Under the pieces are notes generated by a model. That model had not been told where the DNA came from, made no database searches, and saw nothing but the letters and a program-made list of their open reading frames with translations. Position numbers and translations under genes: made by a program. 6,524 nucleotides of DNA from Pseudomonadota bacterium (GTDB lineage Bacteria > Pseudomonadota > Alphaproteobacteria > Rhizobiales > Hyphomicrobiaceae): the NCBI GenBank assembly GCA_003242645.1, contig QGVC01000208.1:1-6524 (forward strand), written 5' to 3'. Of the stretch, positions 1-6,524 are shown piece after piece; position 1 is the stretch's first letter; each line of letters begins with the position of its first letter.

Positions 1-136
1 AATTGATTTCTTTTGCGCCTCATCGCGGGCCACGCAGTCCGCCGCTCAATATGGCAAGGCAATCAAGCCGCTCGAACTGCTCACAGCTTTTCCATCGGTT
101 ATCGGGTTGTGGCGGGCGGCAGTGGCCCAAATGCAT

Positions 137-163
137 CGCGGCGGGGAGCATGCCCCCGCCGCG
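137..163 (-). terminator. GC-rich hairpin downstream of the aminotransferase, probable terminator
   Basis: A perfect 10-bp inverted repeat (CGCGGCGGGG at 137-146, CCCCGCCGCG at 154-163) encloses a 7-nt loop. It starts about 40 nt past the aminotransferase stop codon in that gene's direction. On the minus strand the stem is followed by ATGCATTTGGG, so there is no true U tract and an intrinsic terminator is not textbook. On the plus strand the stem is followed by a weak ATCC/GGAT mini-hairpin and a short T run near 179-183. Because the stem is symmetric it could serve either strand. I assign it to the aminotransferase by position. The rest of 1-203 holds no gene I can support. Confidence 0.55.
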
Positions 164-203
164 GATCCAAGTTTCGGATTTTTCCGGCTGATCCGTGGTG
201 CGC

Positions 204-1532
<1,329 letters not shown>

Positions 1533-1537
1533 CGCAA

Positions 1538-1543
1538 TCCTCC
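1538..1543 (-). promoter_or_regulatory. Ribosome binding site fixing the aminotransferase start
   Basis: GGAGGA on the minus strand, 5 nt before the ATG at 1532. It supports this start over the longer in-frame ATG at 1661. Confidence 0.8.
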
Positions 1544-1561
1544 AATCGTGTCTCAGGGCGT

Positions 1562-1591
1562 CAGTAGCCACTCGGGGGGTACAGTTGTCAA
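1562..1591 (-). promoter_or_regulatory. Candidate sigma-70-type promoter for the aminotransferase
   Basis: A perfect -35 hexamer TTGACA on the minus strand (1591 to 1586) is followed after 17-18 nt by a poor -10 (GCTACT or CTACTG, 1568-1562). Alphaproteobacterial promoters often have a strong -35 and a loose -10, so this is plausible. It would give a leader of about 25 nt before the ATG at 1532. No second copy of the nearby palindromic operator overlaps it. Assignment rests on one good hexamer only. Confidence 0.35.
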
Positions 1592-1701
1592 ATTCGCAGA
1601 CGCCCGCCCGAGTAGGAGTAGAGGCCTGATCGGCATAGCCTATCAAGCCCTTTTCTCCCAAGTTGTAGGCCCTTGATTTCGCTGCCCTCGCCCGGCAGAG
1701 T

Positions 1702-1726
1702 TTTCGAAATACTGAACATTCGAAAC
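1702..1726. promoter_or_regulatory. Operator-like pair of TTCGAA palindromes in the divergent intergenic region
   Basis: TTTCGAAA (1702-1709, a perfect 8-bp palindrome) and ATTCGAAAC (1718-1726, core TTCGAA) have centres 16 bp apart, about one and a half helical turns. The whole block also reads as an imperfect inverted repeat with GTTT(T)CGAA and TTCGAAAC arms. It ends 13 bp before the ATG of the XRE-cupin regulator, so a bound protein would block that gene's transcription or early elongation. A weak candidate plus-strand promoter (TTGATT near 1673, -10-like CAGAGT around 1696-1701) abuts it. I infer autoregulation by the adjacent regulator. Control of the aminotransferase from this distance (over 100 bp from its candidate -35) would need looping or a different promoter. 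Confidence 0.5.
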
Positions 1727-1739
1727 ACGGGGCAGCTCA

Positions 1740-2288
1740 ATGACAGTCGATGTCGGCGGTCGTCTGCGCTACGTTCGCGAACGCTATAACCTCTCTCAGC
1801 GTGAGTTGGCCAAACGGTCTGGTGTTCCAAACTCGACGATCTCGCTGATCGAAGCGAACAAGGTAAACCCGTCCATCGGGGCGCTGAAACGTATCCTCGA
1901 CGGTGTCCCGATTGGGCTCGCCGAATTCTTCGCCATCGAGCCGGACAAGCCGCGCAAAATCTTCTACGCGGCCGAGGAGCTGACCGAGATCGGAAAGGGC
2001 GGCATCTCCTACCGGCAGGTGGGCGAGAACCTGGTCGGGCGGGCGTTGCAGATCTTGAAAGAGCGCTACGAACCTGGGGCCGACACCGGCCGTGTGCCTC
2101 TCGTCCACGAGGGCGAGGAAGGAGGCATCATTATCAGCGGCCGGCTGGAGGTGACGGTCGATTCCGAGCGGCGGATTCTAGGGCCGGGCGACGCCTATTA
2201 CTTCGAAAGCCGCCGTCCCCATCGTTTCCGCTGCATCGGGCCGACTCCCTGCGAGGTCGTCAGCGCCTGCACGCCGCCGTCGTTTTGA
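1740..2288 (+). CDS. XRE-family transcriptional regulator with C-terminal cupin sensor domain (PuuR-like)
   Basis: A 182-residue cytoplasmic DNA-binding protein. Residues 7-62 form an XRE helix-turn-helix: LSQRELAKRSGVP (18-30) and NSTISLIEANKVNPS (31-45) are the two core helices and the following turn. Residues about 105-178 form a cupin barrel, with H123-E124-G125-E126-E127, the turn ILGPGDAYYF (147-155) and PHRF (160-163). His123, the Glu cluster and His161 sit where cupins hold a metal or small ligand. This architecture and length match PuuR-type regulators, which sense polyamines or amino acids and repress catabolic genes. Transcribed away from the omega-aminotransferase, it is most simply that gene's regulator, with a small amine or amino acid as effector (inference). 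The start is fixed by the typical N-terminus. The Shine-Dalgarno is weak (GGGGC, close to the ATG), so translation may be modest. PuuR itself is not claimed: no putrescine-pathway genes are in view. Confidence 0.9.
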   Translation: MTVDVGGRLRYVRERYNLSQRELAKRSGVPNSTISLIEANKVNPSIGALKRILDGVPIGLAEFFAIEPDKPRKIFYAAEELTEIGKGGISYRQVGENLVGRALQILKERYEPGADTGRVPLVHEGEEGGIIISGRLEVTVDSERRILGPGDAYYFESRRPHRFRCIGPTPCEVVSACTPPSF

Positions 2289-2467
2289 GGCGACGTTAAA
2301 CCGTTCCCCAGCGCCGCTTCCGAAGCTAACATCAACTCAGCTGTGTACGGCCCTAATTGCGCCGCCCTTCAGTCCCGGCCGCACCCGAATCCTGGCGCCA
2401 TTTAGGAGTCGTTTAGTCGAATCGGCGTTGAGTGGCGCCGTGCGGGCAGGGGAGGCCCGACGGTGCT

Positions 2468-2473
2468 AGGAGG
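2468..2473 (+). promoter_or_regulatory. Ribosome binding site of the SDR-like gene
   Basis: AGGAGG with 9 nt to the ATG at 2483. It is the strongest Shine-Dalgarno on the plus strand here and argues that the SDR-like reading frame is translated. The 194-bp gap before this gene has only weak symmetry (TGGCGCCA at 2393-2400; a CGGCG/CGCCG stem at 2423-2440) and no convincing promoter. Confidence 0.75.
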
Positions 2474-2482
2474 TAGGCGCTC

Positions 2483-3223
2483 ATGTTGACGAGTGTGCTT
2501 GAGGGTAGCGTAAGCGTTGGTCCCTATCCTGAGCTGGCGGGGAAGCGTGTTCTCGTAACGGGGCTGGAGCTTCAAGCAGGCGTGGATGTGGCCCGCGCCT
2601 TCGCAGAACAAGGATGCCGGATCGTATTGCATACGACCGCCAGCGGGGCAGAAGCCGATGCCGTGCTGGAGATGTTGGCCCAAACGGCTTCCGAGCTGCA
2701 GGTTTACTCCGATCCTCTCACTGACATTGAATCTGCCACGCGGTTCGCGCAGACGGCCGCCAAGACGTTCTCTGGTGTCGATGCCGTCGTCAATCTGATC
2801 CACCTCGATCTCAAGGCCCTCACGGCCGAGGCCCTGGATGGGGACTTCGAGGCCGCCATCGCCCGCCGCCTCCAGACCGCACGCGTGATCACGCGCATTG
2901 CCGCCAATCGCATGCGGCTGACGTGGTGCGAAGGCTCGATTTTCAACGTGCTCGTCAGCACGCCGCCCCAAACCAAGGCGGAAACAATCCTCCTGTCCAT
3001 GGCCCGCGCCATGCTCGCGAGCATGACCCGCAGCGAAGCCAGTGAATGGGCCGATCAGGCCATCCGTATCAACGCGGTTGCTCCGGTCCTCGATTCGGCC
3101 GAAGCCGGCGCTTGTCTCGTCTCTGAGCCGCAGGTGGCCGCGCTGGCCATGTTCCTCACGAGCTCTCAAGGACGCGATCTGTCAGGGCTTGTCTTCGACC
3201 TGGGCCTGGTCGAGCACGCCTGA
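2483..3223 (+). CDS. Short-chain dehydrogenase/reductase-like protein with degenerate active site
   Basis: A 246-residue Rossmann-fold protein of SDR size and layout. Beta1 is KRVLVTG (21-27); beta4 is VDAVVNL (99-105); SIFNVLVS (152-159) ends in the usual catalytic-Ser position; IRINAVAP (194-201) matches the classical IRVNAVAP; DLSGLVFDLGL (232-242) takes the place of the C-terminal iTGq...VDGG. Key residues have decayed. The TGxxxGxG loop reads T26-G27-LEL-Q31-A-G33, losing its middle glycine. NNAG is replaced by N104-L-I-H. The YxxxK pair aligns with Leu171 and Arg175 (LSMAR). With Tyr and Lys both gone, ordinary oxidoreductase activity is unlikely, although the frame is open, full-length and preceded by AGGAGG. 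I infer a retained non-catalytic or altered-function SDR; my hand alignment could be off by a few residues. It appears monocistronic. No substrate can be proposed. Confidence 0.8.
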   Translation: MLTSVLEGSVSVGPYPELAGKRVLVTGLELQAGVDVARAFAEQGCRIVLHTTASGAEADAVLEMLAQTASELQVYSDPLTDIESATRFAQTAAKTFSGVDAVVNLIHLDLKALTAEALDGDFEAAIARRLQTARVITRIAANRMRLTWCEGSIFNVLVSTPPQTKAETILLSMARAMLASMTRSEASEWADQAIRINAVAPVLDSAEAGACLVSEPQVAALAMFLTSSQGRDLSGLVFDLGLVEHA

Positions 3224-3640
3224 TGGCGCGTTTCCAGGCTCACGGGTAAGTGCCGCCCCCGGGCCCTGGCCCGGCGTCCGGCTCATCGCGAGAAATAGCG
3301 GTGGCACGGAAGCGGCTGCAATCCCATATGAGGTCAAACGCTGTCGTGCGCGCTCCATCGCGAAGTCGCAGCGGGAACCTCGCCGCGTTCTGCGGTTTGG
3401 CAGGGCATGAGAATGGCGCTGTGCGTTGGCCGGAGAAGTCCGCGCCATCTTGAGGACTTGGTAAGGCCGGCTGCTCAAGCTGAGCCTTTCTCCGCGCGAA
3501 CACTCGGCCGATCCTAGGTTTTGACACCGGACCAGAGTATGCTGGGTGCTTCGCGCGTGTGATTGGGCCAGCCGAAGCGGTTCAATCTTTCGCATTAGCG
3601 TTCTTTCGCATTAGCGTTTCCAGCGGAGCGTTGGAAAGGA
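3224..3640. other. 417-bp gene-free interval between the SDR-like gene and the Na/Pi transporter
   Basis: No reading frame here has recognisable protein content or a convincing ribosome binding site. Visible elements are: a CGCC/GGCG mini-hairpin over the SDR stop codon (3217-3228) followed by GCGTTT; a 7-bp GC inverted repeat CCGGGCC/GGCCCGG (3259-3274); a GCTCA-AGC-TGAGC hairpin (3473-3485) followed by CTTTCTCC, possibly a weak terminator; an isolated TTGACA (3521-3526) without a good -10 at 16-18 nt; and a 16-bp tandem duplication (listed separately). The transporter promoter is presumably in the right half. The length would allow a small RNA or long leader, but nothing identifies one. Confidence 0.5.
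3586..3618 (+). repeat. Perfect 16-bp tandem duplication in the leader of the Na/Pi transporter gene
   Basis: The unit CTTTCGCATTAGCGTT occurs twice head to tail without mismatch (3587-3602 and 3603-3618), with one extra matching T at 3586. Each unit contains a small dyad CGC-ATTA-GCG. The array ends 22 bp before the transporter's ATG, between any plausible promoter and the ribosome binding site. It may be a replication-slippage duplication or a doubled protein-binding site. The 16-bp period does not match the 11-bp spacing of Pho boxes. Confidence 0.85.
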
Positions 3641-5362
3641 ATGGCCGGAAGCGAGCTGCTCCTGACATTGCTGGGAGGCGTCGCGCTCCTCCTCTGGGGC
3701 GTGCGGATGGTCCGCACGGGCCTGACGCGTGCCTTCGGCACGCCGCTCCGCACTGCACTCACCCGGGCGTCGAAAAGCAGGCTCGCGGCATTCGCAGCAG
3801 GCGTGGGCGTCGCTGGCATCATGCAAAGCTCCACGGCCACGGCCCTTCTTCTCGCTTCCTTCGCCGGTCGCAATCTGGTCACGCTGCCCGTTGCGCTGGC
3901 GGTCATGCTCGGCGCCGATGTGGGCACGACGCTCGTGGCGCAGATATTCGCGTTTGATATCAAGTGGCTGTGGAGCGCCGCCGCGATAACCGGTGTGGTG
4001 CTGTTCAGCGTCTCTGAGGACGACCGCACCAAGAACGTGGGGCGCATTTTCATCGGGCTCGGGCTGATGCTGCTCTCGCTGACCGAGCTCGGCACGGTCT
4101 CGGCCGCCATGCGTGCGAGCCCGACGATCACGGCCATGATGACGGCGCTCGGCAACGAGCCGGTGATTGCGGTGCTCGTGGCCGCCATCATCACGTGGAT
4201 CGCTCATTCGAGCCTCGCCATCGTGCTGTTTGTGCTGTCGCTGGCAGCCGGCGGCGCCATTGGCCCCGTGTTGGCGCTCACGCTCGTGCTCGGCGCCAAC
4301 CTTGGTGGTGCGGTGGCACCCTTCACGGCGTTGACCGGTTCCCCTGTCACAGCGCGCCGGGTTCCACTCGGGAATCTGCTGGCACGCGGTGCGGTTGGCC
4401 TCGCCATCTTGCCATTTCTGGATTGGGCGGTGGTTCTGATGCAGCACCTCAGCGCCGATCCCGGCCGACTGGTGCTGAACTTTCACACGGCGTTCAACCT
4501 TGTGGTCGCGCTGATCTTCCTGCCACTGCTATCCCCGCTCGGGAAGCTGGTGACGTGGCTCCTTCCCACGCCCGCCGGTGCGCCGGACAGGTCTGTGCCC
4601 CGGCATCTCGACAGCAGCGTGCTCGATACGCCTTCGGAGGCGCTGGGGTGTGCGATGCGCGAGACCCTGCGCCTCGGGGATATCGTCCTCGACATGCTGC
4701 GCAAGTCGCTGCCTGCCATCGAGGGCAACGACCTGAGGCTGGTCAAGGAGGTCGAGAAGGCCGACGACGATGTCGACGCCCTCCACGAGGCGATCAAGCT
4801 GTACCTGATCCGGACGTCGAAGAACGAGCTGGATGACGACGAGTCACGCCGCTACTACGAGATCCTGACGTTCACGACGAACCTCGAGCACGTCGGCGAC
4901 ATCATCGACAAGAACCTGATGGAGCTCGCGACCAAGAAGATCAAGAAGGGCTACTCCTTCTCTCCTGAGGGCCTTTCTGAGCTGAAGCGGCTCCATGCCC
5001 GTGTGGTCGACAACATGCGGCTGGCGCTCAACGTCTTCGCGACACGGGACGTGGACCTGGCGCGCCGGTTGCTGATGGAAAAAATCAACCTCCGGAGCAA
5101 GGAGTTCGAGGCCGCCGAGCGGCACTTTGCGCGGCTGAAGGAAGGGCGCCCGGAGTCCATCGAGACGAGCGCCATTCACCTCGACGTCATTCGCGACCTC
5201 AAGCGGATCAACTCGCATTTGACGGCTGTCGCCTATCCGATCCTGGAGGCCGCGGGCCAGCTGCGGGAGAGCCGGCTTCTCGAAAAGCAGCGGGAAGAAG
5301 CCCGCGAGCGGGCCGAGGCTCCCGACGCGTCTCTCGCGCCGAGTCCCCAGCGGCCTGCATGA
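3641..5362 (+). CDS. Na/Pi-cotransporter (NptA/YjbB) family protein with C-terminal PhoU-like domain
   Basis: A 573-residue inner-membrane protein. The N-terminal half (about 5-309) has roughly nine hydrophobic segments in the two inverted repeats of the Na/Pi family. Repeat 1 carries the signature GIMQSSTATA (59-68) and GADVGTT (91-97); repeat 2 carries AHSSLA (188-193) and GANLGG (218-223). The second repeat thus has HSS where many members have QSS. After a short linker, residues about 335-540 form a helical PhoU-like domain with NLEHVGDIIDKNL (414-426, metal-ligand-type E416/D420) and a weaker second motif RDLKRINSHL (518-527). A charged, Arg/Glu-rich tail ends in a Pro/Ala stretch. Family members couple Na+ to phosphate movement or export excess phosphate; direction cannot be told from sequence. 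There is no in-frame start upstream before a stop at 3596, so ATG 3641 is favoured. GGAAAGGA directly precedes it, with the first GGA 5 nt away. No pst/pho genes or Pho box accompany it. Its stop lies 7 bp from that of the convergent permease. Confidence 0.92.
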   Translation: MAGSELLLTLLGGVALLLWGVRMVRTGLTRAFGTPLRTALTRASKSRLAAFAAGVGVAGIMQSSTATALLLASFAGRNLVTLPVALAVMLGADVGTTLVAQIFAFDIKWLWSAAAITGVVLFSVSEDDRTKNVGRIFIGLGLMLLSLTELGTVSAAMRASPTITAMMTALGNEPVIAVLVAAIITWIAHSSLAIVLFVLSLAAGGAIGPVLALTLVLGANLGGAVAPFTALTGSPVTARRVPLGNLLARGAVGLAILPFLDWAVVLMQHLSADPGRLVLNFHTAFNLVVALIFLPLLSPLGKLVTWLLPTPAGAPDRSVPRHLDSSVLDTPSEALGCAMRETLRLGDIVLDMLRKSLPAIEGNDLRLVKEVEKADDDVDALHEAIKLYLIRTSKNELDDDESRRYYEILTFTTNLEHVGDIIDKNLMELATKKIKKGYSFSPEGLSELKRLHARVVDNMRLALNVFATRDVDLARRLLMEKINLRSKEFEAAERHFARLKEGRPESIETSAIHLDVIRDLKRINSHLTAVAYPILEAAGQLRESRLLEKQREEARERAEAPDASLAPSPQRPA

Positions 5363-5369
5363 GAGGGCG

Positions 5370-6218
5370 TCAGCGCAGCCGCAGCAGAACGATGCCCACG
5401 AGCACGACACAGCCAGCGACGATCCGCAGGGCGTAGACCGGCTCGCGCAAGAAAACGATGCCGATGAGCGTCGCGAAGAGCACGCTCGTTTCGCGAAGCG
5501 CAGCCACGAGCGCGATGGGCGCCACCGTCATCGCCCAGATCGCGATCGCATAGGCAGACGTCAACAACACTCCGCCTGTCAGGGCCATGTACCACGAGGA
5601 TTTCGCACCCTGGACCATCGCTGCCGGCACGCGGATGAGGCCGTAGGCGGCCATCACGATCCCGTTGAGCAGGAACAGCCAGACGATGTACGGGGCAGGG
5701 GATGGACCGATGCGGGCGCCCAGCCCATCTACAAGGGTGTAGCTCGTAATCGTAATCGAAGTGAGTAGGGCGAACGCCACCGACCGGCCGTGGAACGCGT
5801 CAAGGCTCCGGTCGCGCGGGCGAATCGAGAGCGCCATGATGCCGCCCGCAAGAAGGATGACGCCAAGCCACCCGAGCGTGCCCAGCGGCTCTCCGACCAA
5901 GAACGTCGAGCCGACAGCGGTCAGCAGCGGCGCCGTCCCGCGGGCAATCGGGTAGACATGCGAGAGGTCGCCGAAGCGGTAGGCCTCGGCCAGAGAGAGA
6001 AAATACGCAAGGTGCAGAAGCACCGACGCGATCAGGAAGGGCCAGGCGGCGAGCTCCGGCAGCTGGGCGACGAAGACAAACGGCAGCACGACGATGCCGC
6101 AGCAGGCGTTGATCAGGCTGACCGTCGTCACCGGATCGAGCTTCAGCTTGAGCAGCGCGTTCCATCCGGCGTGGCAGGCAGCCGCGGCCAGAACCGCAAA
6201 GAAGACGAAGGGGTCCAT
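5370..6218 (-). CDS. EamA/DMT-superfamily permease
   Basis: A 282-residue inner-membrane protein with ten predicted helices arranged as two EamA repeats (about 3-131 and 146-280). Repeat 1 includes EAYRFGDLSHVYPIARGTAP (78-97) and ends FLVGEPLGTLGWLG (106-119). Repeat 2 mirrors it with TVAPIALVAALRETSVLFA (231-249) and FLREPVYALRIVAG (256-269). The paired GEP/REP motifs before the last helix of each half are typical of EamA proteins. Such carriers export or exchange amino acids, metabolites or drugs; the substrate cannot be read from sequence. An in-frame ATG at 6302 would add 28 polar residues before helix 1. I chose ATG 6218 because GGAG lies 7 nt upstream (6226-6229) and helix 1 then begins at once, as in the family. 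It is transcribed convergently with the Na/Pi protein, with 7 bp between stops and no room for a separate terminator. Confidence 0.9.
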   Translation of the reverse strand: MDPFVFFAVLAAAACHAGWNALLKLKLDPVTTVSLINACCGIVVLPFVFVAQLPELAAWPFLIASVLLHLAYFLSLAEAYRFGDLSHVYPIARGTAPLLTAVGSTFLVGEPLGTLGWLGVILLAGGIMALSIRPRDRSLDAFHGRSVAFALLTSITITSYTLVDGLGARIGPSPAPYIVWLFLLNGIVMAAYGLIRVPAAMVQGAKSSWYMALTGGVLLTSAYAIAIWAMTVAPIALVAALRETSVLFATLIGIVFLREPVYALRIVAGCVVLVGIVLLRLR

Positions 6219-6386
6219 ACTCCAGCTCCGGCCGAGGACTCTTGAGGTGCGGCGCGAGTGGGGGGCGGCGCACTCGTAGCCGAATTGCCAGGGAGTTGTC
6301 ATCCCTTTGCGTGCTGGAGGGCGGCTCGGGCGGGCTCGCAGCGCCGAAGGTGGCTCACGGCGCAGCCCGTCGCGACATGACGGCGG

Positions 6387-6401
6387 AGGGGACTAGCCCC
6401 T
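6387..6401. repeat. Small inverted repeat between the permease gene and tRNA-Asn
   Basis: AGGGG-ACTAG-CCCCT is a perfect 5-bp stem with a 5-nt loop in the 229-bp space between the permease start (6218) and the tRNA (6448). There is no T run, so it is not a clear terminator. A weak -10-like CTATGA (6416-6421) lies about 27 bp before the tRNA 5' end, a typical distance, but no good -35 accompanies it. Confidence 0.3.
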
Positions 6402-6447
6402 GCGGCGAGTTTCTGCTATGAGCCGGCCATCTCGAACGATGACGTGA

Positions 6448-6522
6448 TCCGCGGTAGCTCAGTGGTAGAGCGACCGGCTGTTAACCGGTTGGTCGTAGGT
6501 TCGAATCCTACCCGCGGAGCCA
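6448..6522 (+). tRNA. tRNA-Asn (anticodon GUU)
   Basis: A complete cloverleaf of 75 nt including encoded CCA. Acceptor stem TCCGCGG (6448-6454) pairs with CCGCGGA (6512-6518). D stem GCTC/GAGC (6457-6460, 6468-6471) encloses loop AGTGGTA. Anticodon stem ACCGG/CCGGT (6473-6477, 6485-6489) holds loop CTGTTAA with anticodon GTT at 6480-6482. The variable loop is TGGTC. T stem GTAGG/CCTAC (6495-6499, 6507-6511) has loop TTCGAAT. Discriminator G6519 is followed by CCA at 6520-6522. All stems pair fully. It charges asparagine for AAC/AAU codons. Only 2 nt follow it, so whether an element is integrated at its 3' end cannot be judged here. Confidence 0.97.
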
Positions 6523-6524
6523 TC

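Noticed and set aside
1533..1661. N-terminal extension of the aminotransferase by 43 residues from an ATG at 1661
   Set aside because: The extension has no family similarity, and GGAGGA placed 5 nt before the ATG at 1532 marks the true start.
3179..3195. CTGTCAG near the end of the SDR-like gene as half of a Pho box for the Na/Pi transporter
   Set aside because: There is no proper second CTGTCAT repeat at 11 bp, and it lies inside a coding region over 400 bp upstream.
3302..3317. Sigma-54-like element: TGGCACG then GC at the correct -12 spacing
   Set aside because: The -12 box is CGGCT rather than TTGCW, it lies more than 300 bp from the next gene, and GC-rich sequence produces such matches by chance.
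3042..3595. Open frames of about 95-137 codons on both strands over the 3224-3640 interval
   Set aside because: Their compositions are Arg/Pro/Ser-rich, as expected of GC-rich non-coding or shadow frames, with no ribosome binding sites or recognisable domains.
3611..4486. Long antisense frame (291 codons) opposite the Na/Pi transporter
   Set aside because: It is a shadow of the membrane-protein frame: His/Arg/Glu-rich with no domain, whereas the sense strand encodes clear family motifs.
6219..6302. N-terminal extension of the EamA permease from an ATG at 6302
   Set aside because: It would put 28 polar residues before helix 1. The ATG at 6218 has a GGAG at good spacing and gives the standard length.
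6448..6524. tRNA-Asn as an attachment site for an integrated element
   Set aside because: tRNA genes are common integration targets, but only 2 nt follow it. No integrase or repeated tRNA 3' end is visible in the window.

Overview
The window is GC-rich chromosomal DNA. The gene set (omega-amino-acid:pyruvate aminotransferase with a divergent XRE-cupin regulator, an Na/Pi cotransporter with a PhoU-like tail, an EamA permease, a tRNA-Asn with encoded CCA) and the codon use suggest an alphaproteobacterium, probably of the Hyphomicrobiales type. That placement is an inference from style, not from a marker gene.

Layout: (1) 1-203 holds no gene I can support, but it carries a strong GC hairpin at 137-163, about 40 nt past the aminotransferase stop and probably its terminator. 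(2) 204-1532 (-) is a class III PLP aminotransferase resembling beta-alanine/omega-amino acid:pyruvate transaminase. It is divergent from 1740-2288 (+), an XRE helix-turn-helix plus cupin regulator of the PuuR type. The 207-bp space between them holds an operator-like pair of TTCGAA palindromes 16 bp apart and a candidate promoter for the aminotransferase. (3) 2483-3223 (+) is a short-chain dehydrogenase-like protein whose catalytic and cofactor motifs are eroded, so it may be a pseudoenzyme. (4) 3224-3640 is a 417-bp gene-free stretch that ends in a perfect 16-bp tandem duplication just ahead of the next gene. (5) 3641-5362 (+) is a Na/Pi-cotransporter family membrane protein with a PhoU-like cytoplasmic domain. 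It converges, with only 7 bp between stop codons, on (6) 5370-6218 (-), a ten-helix EamA/DMT family permease. (7) A complete tRNA-Asn(GUU) lies at 6448-6522, close to the right edge.

The one clear functional unit is the aminotransferase/regulator pair, which reads as local control of amine or omega-amino-acid catabolism: a cupin sensor binds the small amine or amino acid and relieves repression. The phosphate-type transporter, the EamA permease and the SDR-like protein look like independent single-gene units.

I see no phage genes, insertion sequences, CRISPR arrays, toxin-antitoxin pairs or defence genes. The window looks mostly like ordinary chromosome. The items most worth following up are the degenerate SDR protein, the spaced palindromes and the 16-bp tandem repeat.
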